NCBI RefSeq assembly: GCF_017744675.1
Contig: NZ_JAGIAV010000007.1
Coordinates: 176,028-224,119 of the forward strand
Source of the DNA: Flavobacterium sp.
Lineage (GTDB): Bacteria > Bacteroidota > Bacteroidia > Flavobacteriales > Flavobacteriaceae
Direction of reading: 5' to 3'
DNA: 48,092 nt
The number at the start of each line of letters is the position of its first letter. Within the stretch, counting starts at the first letter, position 1. Under the pieces are notes generated by a model. That model was not told where the DNA came from and ran no database searches. It saw nothing but the letters and a program-made list of their open reading frames with translations. Of this stretch, positions 1 to 8,859 are shown piece by piece. A program made the position numbers and the translations under genes.

Positions 1-88
1 GAGACAAATAATATTCTGTGAAAAAAAAGATGACAATCACATCTAAAAATACAGTAAATTTCCTCTTTTTACTGAGAACTAAATTTTT

Positions 89-1225
89 ATGAAAACAACA
101 ATTAGCTTTTTGATTTTTATTAACTCATTACTATTATCAAATATTGTCAACGCTCAAAACAGTCAAAATTATAATAACTTATTTTATGAGAAATACAATG
201 CGATTAGTAATCAAAACTTAAAAGATTCTGTAAAATCTGTTCATCTCAAAATAAGTAAACCAAAAGAGGATATGCCGGAATATAAAAAAACAAATGCTAT
301 CTTTAGTAATGGAATTAGAGGCTCTGTATATTTCTATTTTGATAAATTCCAAAGACTTGAAAAAAGATCAGGTATTGTTTTTCCACGTCTAAACTATCTA
401 GAAGATGATTCTAAAACAGAATACGAATATGAATATAATGAAACTGACTGGGTAGAAAAAAAAGAATTAAGATCTACTTTAAAAAAGTATTATCCTGTGA
501 TGGATTATAATTTATTAATCAAATTAAATCAAATTAGAATTCCTAAAGAAGATGAAATATCTAAAGAAGATGGTAGAACTTGGCCTCACTATAGAGAAGA
601 TAAATTTGAATACGAAATTGACGATGCAGGAAGAATTATTAATGAGAAAGAGTATTTTGTATATAGAACTGGCAAAGAAACTATGAACAAAAAAGCCAAT
701 GATAATGACTTAATAAATCAAAAAACATTTATCTATAATGAAAAAGGGCAAGTTGTAAATCAAAAAATTACAGTTGGTTTATATGCTCAGAATAAAATGG
801 CATATCACTTTTTAGGTACTGAGTGTTCTTATTGTAAAGACTTACAATTGCAATATGAATATGATTCAAAATCACGTATTATCAAGATAATTATGTTTGG
901 ATGCGAAAAAGTTATTGCGCAACAAGATTATAGCTACAATTCCATTAAAGATTATGTAGAAACTGTAAAATATTATGTGACAGGAAATGGAGGAATAGCC
1001 AATCCTACTAGAAATTTCGTAAAAACATTTAATGAACAGGGTGATATTATAAAAAGAGAATACATTCCTGATTATCCAGACCAAGATATCATTCAAAAGA
1101 TAAGTTACTACACCTACCAATACGACAGCCATAACAACTGGATAAAATGCAACATATTCCTTGAAGGAACACCAGATGGAGAACCAACTTTGGTTGCCGA
1201 AAGAAAAATCGAATACTACAATTAG
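89..1225 (+). CDS. Secreted protein with YD-like repeats, function unknown
   Basis: I do not recognise a named family. The 378-aa product starts with a signal peptide (hydrophobic residues 5-18, likely cut near VNAQ at 20-23). It then carries irregular repeats of the form aromatic-x-Y-(D/N)-x-x-G/N-(R/Q)-hydrophobic, at about residues 111-125, 173-190, 213-227, 255-268, 313-325 and 342-355, for example FEYEIDDAGRII and LQYEYDSKSRII. These resemble single RHS/YD-repeat strands, which form beta-structure in surface proteins of Bacteroidota. There are too few repeats for an RHS shell, and no toxin domain, T9SS C-terminal domain or lipobox is visible. It is probably periplasmic or exported. The gene stands alone: it is closed by a strong hairpin at 1239-1288 and is separated by 620 bases from the giant-protein locus, so it need not belong to it. 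Confidence 0.75.
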   Translation: MKTTISFLIFINSLLLSNIVNAQNSQNYNNLFYEKYNAISNQNLKDSVKSVHLKISKPKEDMPEYKKTNAIFSNGIRGSVYFYFDKFQRLEKRSGIVFPRLNYLEDDSKTEYEYEYNETDWVEKKELRSTLKKYYPVMDYNLLIKLNQIRIPKEDEISKEDGRTWPHYREDKFEYEIDDAGRIINEKEYFVYRTGKETMNKKANDNDLINQKTFIYNEKGQVVNQKITVGLYAQNKMAYHFLGTECSYCKDLQLQYEYDSKSRIIKIIMFGCEKVIAQQDYSYNSIKDYVETVKYYVTGNGGIANPTRNFVKTFNEQGDIIKREYIPDYPDQDIIQKISYYTYQYDSHNNWIKCNIFLEGTPDGEPTLVAERKIEYYN

Positions 1226-1238
1226 TTTTTTACAAAAT

Positions 1239-1288
1239 ACTATCTCAGTGCTGCGCTTAAAATTTAAGCGCAGTAAAAGATAGTTTTA
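1239..1288 (+). terminator. Strong hairpin terminator after the YD-like gene
   Basis: A perfect 11-bp inverted repeat (1251-1261 CTGCGCTTAAA with 1263-1273) sits inside a second pair of arms (1239-1245 ACTATCT with 1278-1284 AGATAGT). A short T run follows at 1284-1287. It lies 14 bases after the stop codon, which fits a factor-independent terminator. Confidence 0.7.
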
Positions 1289-1845
1289 TTCTGTTATTAA
1301 AGCAGACTTCTTTTCTAGATACTTCATTTCATAGAAGTAATACATTAAAATTCTCTTTGCTCTTCATAGCAAAAACTCATTTCATCTTTTCCCCAAAAAA
1401 CATAATTGTTCACTTTCTGAACAACTGTGTTAAGTCTTAAAATACAATTGTTCAGTGACCTTGCATGCGTTTTTTAAAGCCTGTTTTTTTTCAAATATTT
1501 GCAATGTGAAAAAGAAACAGCAATCAAAATTGAAAGCAAACTCACATAGAAAAACAATTTTCTGATTTAGACAAAAAGACTTAACAACAATGTTTTTTAA
1601 CTAACTATTGAAACAATTAAAAATTCATGGTCATAACACCATTAAAAAACACAACTACCTAAGAAACAGGTAAAACACAACACAAAAACACATTTCAAAA
1701 TTATTTTGTCCTCTCTTGCCCGAAAGGAATGCACTCTACCTATGCCTTGTTCTAACAGAAACATTTGGAGAGAATTACAGCAAGATCCTAAAAAAATTGA
1801 ATGAGTTTGTGTAAACCACTAACAACAGAAAATAAATTTTAGAAT
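1289..1845. other. Intergenic leader of the giant-protein locus
   Basis: No gene of normal size is visible in this stretch. It holds three copies of the heptamer TTGTTCA: 1406-1412, its reverse complement at 1418-1424 (a dyad with a 5-base spacer), and 1448-1454. They lie 390-440 bases before the start of the 2333-aa gene and could be an operator or simply a hairpin. A 20-codon open frame runs at 1742-1804 (starts MPCSNRNIW), without a clear ribosome binding site. I could not fix a promoter with the flavobacterial TTG/TAnnTTTG pattern. Confidence 0.4.
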
Positions 1846-4800
1846 ATGTCAAATCAAATAATGCACCCCTCGTTAAGCCAATTATTACCATTAGACAAAA
1901 TCCCTAATGAGTTAGAGGCAATCAGAGATGCCCTCGCAAGTCTTTTTGATTCTGTTTTTGTCAAAGATTTAATTGCTAGCCAGAGTTATGACAACTCCTC
2001 TGGTTTTTACAGCATGACATTAACCACGTACAATTCACTTGGACTTGATATTCCGCTAGCACAAGATTTAAAGCTGGTTTTGAATCCAACTGTCGATGGC
2101 AAGACCGAAATTCCAATCAGTTTTGATTACTCTTGGATTATTTTAAAGTATATCAATGATTTTAACTTTGAATCATTTGACAATGCTATTGAATCTGTAT
2201 TGCGTATTCTTTTTGAATTAGCAGAAATCAATGAAAAAACATTTTTAAATGAACTTATTAATACTTTTTATCCTGGTGCAAATGCGCTAGTAGATTTTGT
2301 TAATCAGTTTAATAGCGTGCATACAGACGCTATAGCAACTTTAAACGATACAAATGCCTCTTTTGATAATCAAGTAGAGCACTTATCACAGCAAATAGGT
2401 AGCTTAGACATTGACTTACTAAAATTTGCTTACGATGCTCTTCTGAATGTTGGAAATGAAGGATTAGATCGTTTGAAAAAATTATTTGCTCGATATTTCG
2501 ATAATATCGAAAAAAACATCAAAGAGGCTTTAACGCTTCAGTTCAGAATGGCTATTAATGAAATTAGCGTAGGGCTTCAATTTCCTCGCAAATGGCTACA
2601 ACCAGTTTATACAGGCAAAGAAAATGTTACTGACATAAATTTGGATGATCCATTGCCAGAAAATTATTTCAGTTACTTAAAGTTTGATGTCGGAAGCTTA
2701 GAATATTCGTCTAATCGCGGATTTATCTTTAATAATATCTCTAGCTTTAGTTTAAACAGATCTATGATTGGAAATACTGGATTAATCGCAGAATTTTCAG
2801 GACTAAAAGTAGATTTAAGCAGAGACAAAAATATTCCCGAAGCAGATGCTGACGGAAGAGGCGCCGCATTTAGAGGAGTTTACGCTGAAAAAGCGGCTAT
2901 CAAATTACCAGAAAAATGGTTTAAAAAAGAAAACGATGCTACATTACAAATCACTGGAAAACAATTATTAATTGGTACAGAAGGTGGAATTTCTGGAACA
3001 ATTGGATTAGAATCTCTAATTGTTGGGAATCCCGTTGAGGAAACTGATTATATGTGGTTCAAGTTAGGTAATCGTTTCAAAGTTGGTTTTAACAAATTTG
3101 ATATTTCCTTCAAACAAAATAGAGTTATCTCTTCTAACATAAAAGGTGCATTAGAAATTCCAAAATTTAAGAAAGGTAATACTCCATTTATTGTTGACAT
3201 CGAAGGTCACTTATACGATGATGGAGACTTTAATCTAACCGCTTCTTTTGATAAAGAAAATGAGCCAAAAGCCAATTTATTTGGTCTAGTAGATTTTGAT
3301 TTCCACAGTTTTGAACTTGGAAAACAGGACGACGATTATTATGTAGGAACTTCTTGTTATGTGTCTTTCCCTGAGAATACATTAATGTCTACATTGACAA
3401 AAGGACAAGGTTTTGATGTTGAAAAACTTCGCATTTATAGCGACGGAAATATTGAAGTTGAAGGAGGCTCTATTCCAATTCCTATTAATTTATCTGTGAA
3501 TCTTGGACCAGTCCAGATGGCGGTAAGCAATATCAACTTTGGTTCAACGCAACTTAATGGACGTAAATATAATTTTTGGGGATTTGATGGGGCTATTAGT
3601 GTCAATCCATTAGGGTTAGATGCTCGTGGTGAAGGTATTAAATACTATTACAGCACAGAAGAAGGATTCAAAGATTCTTTCGTCAGAATCCAAACGATCG
3701 AAGTCGATTTACTTATTCCTGGAACAGCTTCTAAGGAAAATGCGATGGCTATTATCAATGGTATGATTTCGCTTCCTCAACCAGGTGTATCGCCTGAGTT
3801 TATGGGAGAGGTTTCATTAAAATTGCCAAAAGCTAAAATTACGGGAAGTGTTGGTATGCGTTTTGCACCTAAATATCCAGCATTTTTAGTTGATGCAAGC
3901 ATCGAATTACCTACAGGTATTCCGCTTGGATTTCTTTCAATAACGGGCTTTAGAGGTTTATTAGGATTTAGATATGTGGCTACTAAAAAAGCAGCTGGAT
4001 TAACGGTAGAAAATTCTTGGTACGAATTCTACAAACACCCAAAAGCCGGAGTCAATATTAAAAAATTCAGCGGACCGCCAGATTCTTTACAATACGATTC
4101 GCCATTCTCTATTGGAGCTGGTGCAACCTTTGAATCAACAGGTGGAACGATTTTAAATATGCGAGCAATGTTATTGCTCTCTCTGCCAACATTATTTTAT
4201 ATTGAGGCAGGATTAAATGTACTTGGTGACAGATTAGGCCCTATTGAAAAAGATCAAAGCACTCCCCCATTCTTTGCAATGGTTGCTTTTGGAGATGATT
4301 CACTAGAACTTGCAGCCGGAGCCGATTTTCAAATGCCAAAAGAAGGCGGAGAAATCATTAAGGTACATGCTTTATTAGAAGCTGGATTTTTCTTCAAAAA
4401 TCAAAAACCTTGGTACATCAATATTGGTTCTAAAAAAGATCCGATTACGGCTAGAATCTTAACTTTATTTACAGCTAAAGCATTTATTATGCTTTCGGCT
4501 CAAGGAATTGAAGCTGGGGCAAGATTAGACTTTAAACTAGAGAAAAACTTCGGACCTGCAAAAGTCAAGTTATGGGCTTACTTGGAAATGGGCGGAAAAA
4601 TTTCATTCAAACGTCCTCAAATGGGTGGTTATATTGCCGCTGGTGGAGGAATTCAGATTAAAATCTGGATCATTAATGTTGAAATTGTCTTAGACACCAT
4701 TTTCTCTGTAGAGTCATTTAAACCATTCTTGATTTATGCAAAATTAGAATTAAGTGTACGTGTTAAACTCGGTTTCGTTAGAGTTCGTAAAAATTTCTTA

Positions 4801-7800
4801 ATTGAACTTCAATGGGATATCAACAGAATTGTCGATCGTACACCGTACAGTCCGCTTCCTAAAGGTACCTATGGAGATGCTAATGATAACAGAACAGCCG
4901 ATTCTGTAAAAGGAGTGCATATGCTTACAAATGAAGCTTTCCTGCTTGATTATTTTGATCAGATGCCTAGCACAACTGCCATTTCTAAAGTGATTCCGTT
5001 AGACACTTTTATCGATATTAAAATGACTAAAGGAGTATTGCCAAATACCAGTCTTACTAAAATAATTGGTGGATACACAGCAGATGCTAAAAATTATATT
5101 GATTTAATGCCGCCTGAAGCAACATCAAAAGCAGGTCGAAAACTTCGACAAGTGAAACACCAATATTCAATTGAATCGATTGAATTACTTTCTGCAAATG
5201 GAAACTCTTGGGAACCTTATCATCCTTTTAAAGCAGTTGTAGATTCAACATCCAGAGATCTTGTAAAAGATTTACCGTGGGCGCAATGGCAAAAGGTAAT
5301 AGATCAATACGATAGCATTCGTGTTTTGGCAACTAATCCATTTTCATACTTAAGTGCAGGAGAACCTGGTTGGCATGTTCCGGAACAATTCGGAATCACA
5401 CCTTCTAAGTTATTCTGTGTCTCTGAAAGCATTGAACCAGATTATGTCAATTTTTTAAATAAAAAACTAGGAAAACGTTATTATGTACCTACTCAATATG
5501 AAGCAGATAGAATCAATGGTCTGTACTTTAAACTCGTTGGTGAAGGTCCTGAAATCGTGGATGGTGAGCTTAATAAGGGGGATTTTATGAACATTTCTGC
5601 AGAAAGCAATCCTCATGGTTTTAGAAGATCGCTTTCATTCAAAAATTACGATCAAGTCGAAATTATTTTCCCTGAATCTGCTATTGAACCAACTTTAAAA
5701 CTTACAACTCAAGCAAAAACAGTCAATATTAGAGCCTATAGTTCGGTCTTTGAAAACGGAGATAAGCTAGCAAAATACGTACCTGTTAAAATTAGAAAAA
5801 CTGCAGATTCAACAGCTCTCGAAGAAGTAAGCTATACTAAAGCAGAGCTGAGATCGCCAATTACTTTATTTGATGAAAACGGTGCTATTTTATCGAAGAA
5901 TAAAATTGATAGAATTGTTATTAGTCCTGTGGCTGCAAATGCTAATGCTATTTTAGAGATTAGAAATAAAATTGCTGCGCTATTTAATGCTACTTACGCT
6001 TCAGCTGATGGCGAATTCATTGTGTCAGAACCAAGTGATGTAGCTGAGTATGACCGTTTAATGACAATATTAGCACAATTAAAAGCGGAAGCGGGTAATG
6101 ATAATCCAACTGGAACTTCTGCTCCATTAACATTTACTCGTTTTTATGGATATAACGGAAAAGCCTTTTTTGCCTTTGATAAAGTTTTCAAATACAATGA
6201 TACTTATTTAATTTCATTTCATCCAACACCAAAAACTACTGTTATCGCACAAATAGATGCAAAAGGAAATCTGTTGAGAGAGCGTTTATTGAATGGCTTG
6301 GTAACATCAATGCAAGTGGTAAATACTAATTTATTAATCACTCAAGCTTTAGATGCAACACAGTGCAAAGGAATTGGAGAAGCAATTGTTGATGATACTT
6401 TTATTGTGGGTTGCGCAGCTCCTGCTGCAACAACTGCTATTGTTGAACTTGATTCTGAGTTAAACAGAAATTCTGGAATGCAGTATATGAATACATATTC
6501 TGAAGGTTTCAACAAGCTGATTTCATTGCCAAATAATGAACTGCTTTGGATTAATACTTTGTCAGATGGAACTCAAATTAACTGGGTAAATGGTACCGAC
6601 CGTTCTCTAGTTCGCCGTATAAAAGTAGATGAGGTTGCAATTAAAGTTCTTCAGCATAATAATACTTATTTCAGTTTGATTACTAAAAACAAAAAAATCA
6701 TTCATTTCAGTATCGATGCGAGTGTTAAAACAATTACAATAGCAGATACAAAATTAGTTTCAGAACCATCCATTTCTGAAATTACCGATGCAGTAATTGC
6801 CAATGGCAAAGTATTGCTGACGGTTAAATTGACAAACGGAAAATTCGGATTGGCTCAAATTAATGGAACTGCCATTACAGTTGTGAAAAACGATGTAATT
6901 TTTGATTCTGCTCTTTATTTATCAAATAATACTTTGGCTGATAATTCTGTTATTGCTTATAATGAAAAATACTTGTTTGTATTAAATACTTCATTAAACC
7001 TTATAAGACTAATCGAAAGAGGAAATGCAAATGATAAAGCATCAATTATTAACATTAAAAATGAGCCTTCGACAAATGAGATTCTAATGCTTTCATCCAA
7101 GCAAAATGAAAAAGGAATTTATTTCTCTCTATTTAATGATCAATTTGATAACTGTTCTTTATATCCAAAAGAGACTGTTTCGGTTGTTTCGTCTGCATCT
7201 GCTCTAACAGATTCGACTGCGAATCAAACAGACTTAGGCAGCACCGATAAAATAGTATACACAAGAGAAACAAAATCTTCCAATTTATTAACAATTAACG
7301 CTCTTATTTGTTCTGCTGGAGGAGATTCGGATGATGATAACGAAGTAAACTACTCTACTTCTATTCAAGAAATTGGGTGGTTGACAAAGGAAAGTGCGGT
7401 GCACAATTTAACTATTCCAGGTTCTGATGCTGTTAGTGGAGATAATAAAGCAATGGAAGCTGCTATTCAAAATACCGTTCAACCGATTTGGAGACCAAAT
7501 TCAACTTATTGCTTAAAATTTACTCTTACAGATAGAGTGGATGATAAAGACACTACTAAATTCGATTACTATTATGGTTTCAAAACATTAGGACCTGTTG
7601 GGCACTACCCTGTTCCAGATCCTGTAGTTCCTGCTGGACAAGATGCTCCTGCTAAAAATGAATTAACCGATTTGTCTAAATCGCCATTGACTTCATTGAG
7701 ACAGTATTTAGATTACAACCGTTCTTATCCAAATGCAGATGGAAGTTTGTTATTATCTAAACCTTCATTCTATGGAAATGAACAATGTAAGATAACAATG

Positions 7801-8847
7801 TTCTTCAAGAATCCTTATGTGTATCATATGCTTAAAGAATGGGATGCGTATGACAACAGAACAAAAATTGATGGTGCTTTAAATCTTATTATTAAAGATC
7901 CTTTGAATGATGTACTTATTCAATATCCGTTACCAGTACAAACCGTAGAAAATCCTACTACGTATCCGCGTGCAGAAAAAGAAAACACAAAATGGGTTGA
8001 CGATAACGATCCTAGAATTCCTCTAAACATCCAAATGTTGCAAAACATGATTAAAGGAAGTACTGGTAAAATAAAATGTGACATTACAATTGGAGATGCC
8101 TTAAAACCAAAATCGTATGGATATGAGGTCAAATTAACCGATCTAAAACCTTCGAAATTATATACTGTTTTAGCGAAAAACTATTTCGATAAAAATCAAA
8201 ATAATCAAATCGAAGACTCGGAAAATGTATTGGTACACCAATTTGGTTTCCAAACGTCTCGATACAGAGATTTTGCAGAGCAAATTAATAGTTATGAACT
8301 AGATGAAGCTACAGGACGTAAAGCTTTATTTGATATACCATTAAGCTTAAGTGAGGATCAGATTACATCTTTAAACAATGTTATTTTTGGAATTGATGAC
8401 ACTCTAAGCAATTCAATTGCTTTAAAATATCAACATCTATTTGATCGTGCTATTGAGGGAATCTTAAAAATGTCTCCTGTTGATCCTGCTCAATCTACAG
8501 AAGTAAACCGAATTGTAAATACTAACACTGGTGAAGTCGTAGCGCTTTTAGTTCGTAATCCGGAGCCGTTTAATATTCCTAAAATTCCATTAGAAGAAAT
8601 TCAAAAAACTATTGCTGTAGTAGACGATGCTGGCGTAGCAAAAACAAACTATCAAGTGTTGCATTCTAAAGATTATGCGCAGGTATTAATTATGAATAAC
8701 AGTAAAAAAATTACTGATTCAAATTTAAATATCAAGTTCGAATATAGGATGTGGAATAATAACGGATCTACTGCACAGTATTCAACACCATTAACAGTTC
8801 GTGCTGCCGAGCCGGTAACCTTAACTATAGAAAATATAAATCTTTAA
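1846..8847 (+). CDS. Giant (2333 aa) beta-rich protein without signal peptide, function unknown
   Basis: First gene of the plus-strand cassette and not a family I can name with certainty. There is no signal peptide. About residues 115-265 are helical and contain the stretch LDIDLLKFAYDALLNVG. Residues about 280-1000 are Gly-rich amphipathic beta strands (for example GYIAAGGGIQIKIWI), reminiscent of large beta-repeat proteins of the DUF6603 type; that link is unverified. Residues about 1430-1770 look like blades of a propeller, alternating short strands with NGK/NNT turns. The C-terminus (about 1900-2333) looks like several immunoglobulin-like modules. No protease, nuclease or toxin motif was seen. 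The vWA gene begins 12 bases after its stop, so the two are surely co-transcribed. Lack of a signal peptide or T9SS domain beside tail-fibre proteins suggests a cytoplasmically assembled particle or export by a non-Sec route; this is inference. Confidence 0.8.
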   Translation: MSNQIMHPSLSQLLPLDKIPNELEAIRDALASLFDSVFVKDLIASQSYDNSSGFYSMTLTTYNSLGLDIPLAQDLKLVLNPTVDGKTEIPISFDYSWIILKYINDFNFESFDNAIESVLRILFELAEINEKTFLNELINTFYPGANALVDFVNQFNSVHTDAIATLNDTNASFDNQVEHLSQQIGSLDIDLLKFAYDALLNVGNEGLDRLKKLFARYFDNIEKNIKEALTLQFRMAINEISVGLQFPRKWLQPVYTGKENVTDINLDDPLPENYFSYLKFDVGSLEYSSNRGFIFNNISSFSLNRSMIGNTGLIAEFSGLKVDLSRDKNIPEADADGRGAAFRGVYAEKAAIKLPEKWFKKENDATLQITGKQLLIGTEGGISGTIGLESLIVGNPVEETDYMWFKLGNRFKVGFNKFDISFKQNRVISSNIKGALEIPKFKKGNTPFIVDIEGHLYDDGDFNLTASFDKENEPKANLFGLVDFDFHSFELGKQDDDYYVGTSCYVSFPENTLMSTLTKGQGFDVEKLRIYSDGNIEVEGGSIPIPINLSVNLGPVQMAVSNINFGSTQLNGRKYNFWGFDGAISVNPLGLDARGEGIKYYYSTEEGFKDSFVRIQTIEVDLLIPGTASKENAMAIINGMISLPQPGVSPEFMGEVSLKLPKAKITGSVGMRFAPKYPAFLVDASIELPTGIPLGFLSITGFRGLLGFRYVATKKAAGLTVENSWYEFYKHPKAGVNIKKFSGPPDSLQYDSPFSIGAGATFESTGGTILNMRAMLLLSLPTLFYIEAGLNVLGDRLGPIEKDQSTPPFFAMVAFGDDSLELAAGADFQMPKEGGEIIKVHALLEAGFFFKNQKPWYINIGSKKDPITARILTLFTAKAFIMLSAQGIEAGARLDFKLEKNFGPAKVKLWAYLEMGGKISFKRPQMGGYIAAGGGIQIKIWIINVEIVLDTIFSVESFKPFLIYAKLELSVRVKLGFVRVRKNFLIELQWDINRIVDRTPYSPLPKGTYGDANDNRTADSVKGVHMLTNEAFLLDYFDQMPSTTAISKVIPLDTFIDIKMTKGVLPNTSLTKIIGGYTADAKNYIDLMPPEATSKAGRKLRQVKHQYSIESIELLSANGNSWEPYHPFKAVVDSTSRDLVKDLPWAQWQKVIDQYDSIRVLATNPFSYLSAGEPGWHVPEQFGITPSKLFCVSESIEPDYVNFLNKKLGKRYYVPTQYEADRINGLYFKLVGEGPEIVDGELNKGDFMNISAESNPHGFRRSLSFKNYDQVEIIFPESAIEPTLKLTTQAKTVNIRAYSSVFENGDKLAKYVPVKIRKTADSTALEEVSYTKAELRSPITLFDENGAILSKNKIDRIVISPVAANANAILEIRNKIAALFNATYASADGEFIVSEPSDVAEYDRLMTILAQLKAEAGNDNPTGTSAPLTFTRFYGYNGKAFFAFDKVFKYNDTYLISFHPTPKTTVIAQIDAKGNLLRERLLNGLVTSMQVVNTNLLITQALDATQCKGIGEAIVDDTFIVGCAAPAATTAIVELDSELNRNSGMQYMNTYSEGFNKLISLPNNELLWINTLSDGTQINWVNGTDRSLVRRIKVDEVAIKVLQHNNTYFSLITKNKKIIHFSIDASVKTITIADTKLVSEPSISEITDAVIANGKVLLTVKLTNGKFGLAQINGTAITVVKNDVIFDSALYLSNNTLADNSVIAYNEKYLFVLNTSLNLIRLIERGNANDKASIINIKNEPSTNEILMLSSKQNEKGIYFSLFNDQFDNCSLYPKETVSVVSSASALTDSTANQTDLGSTDKIVYTRETKSSNLLTINALICSAGGDSDDDNEVNYSTSIQEIGWLTKESAVHNLTIPGSDAVSGDNKAMEAAIQNTVQPIWRPNSTYCLKFTLTDRVDDKDTTKFDYYYGFKTLGPVGHYPVPDPVVPAGQDAPAKNELTDLSKSPLTSLRQYLDYNRSYPNADGSLLLSKPSFYGNEQCKITMFFKNPYVYHMLKEWDAYDNRTKIDGALNLIIKDPLNDVLIQYPLPVQTVENPTTYPRAEKENTKWVDDNDPRIPLNIQMLQNMIKGSTGKIKCDITIGDALKPKSYGYEVKLTDLKPSKLYTVLAKNYFDKNQNNQIEDSENVLVHQFGFQTSRYRDFAEQINSYELDEATGRKALFDIPLSLSEDQITSLNNVIFGIDDTLSNSIALKYQHLFDRAIEGILKMSPVDPAQSTEVNRIVNTNTGEVVALLVRNPEPFNIPKIPLEEIQKTIAVVDDAGVAKTNYQVLHSKDYAQVLIMNNSKKITDSNLNIKFEYRMWNNNGSTAQYSTPLTVRAAEPVTLTIENINL

Positions 8848-8859
8848 AAAACAATAAAA

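Noticed and set aside
89..1225. RHS toxin
   Set aside because: Only a few degenerate YD-like strands, no RHS core or C-terminal toxin, and a short length.
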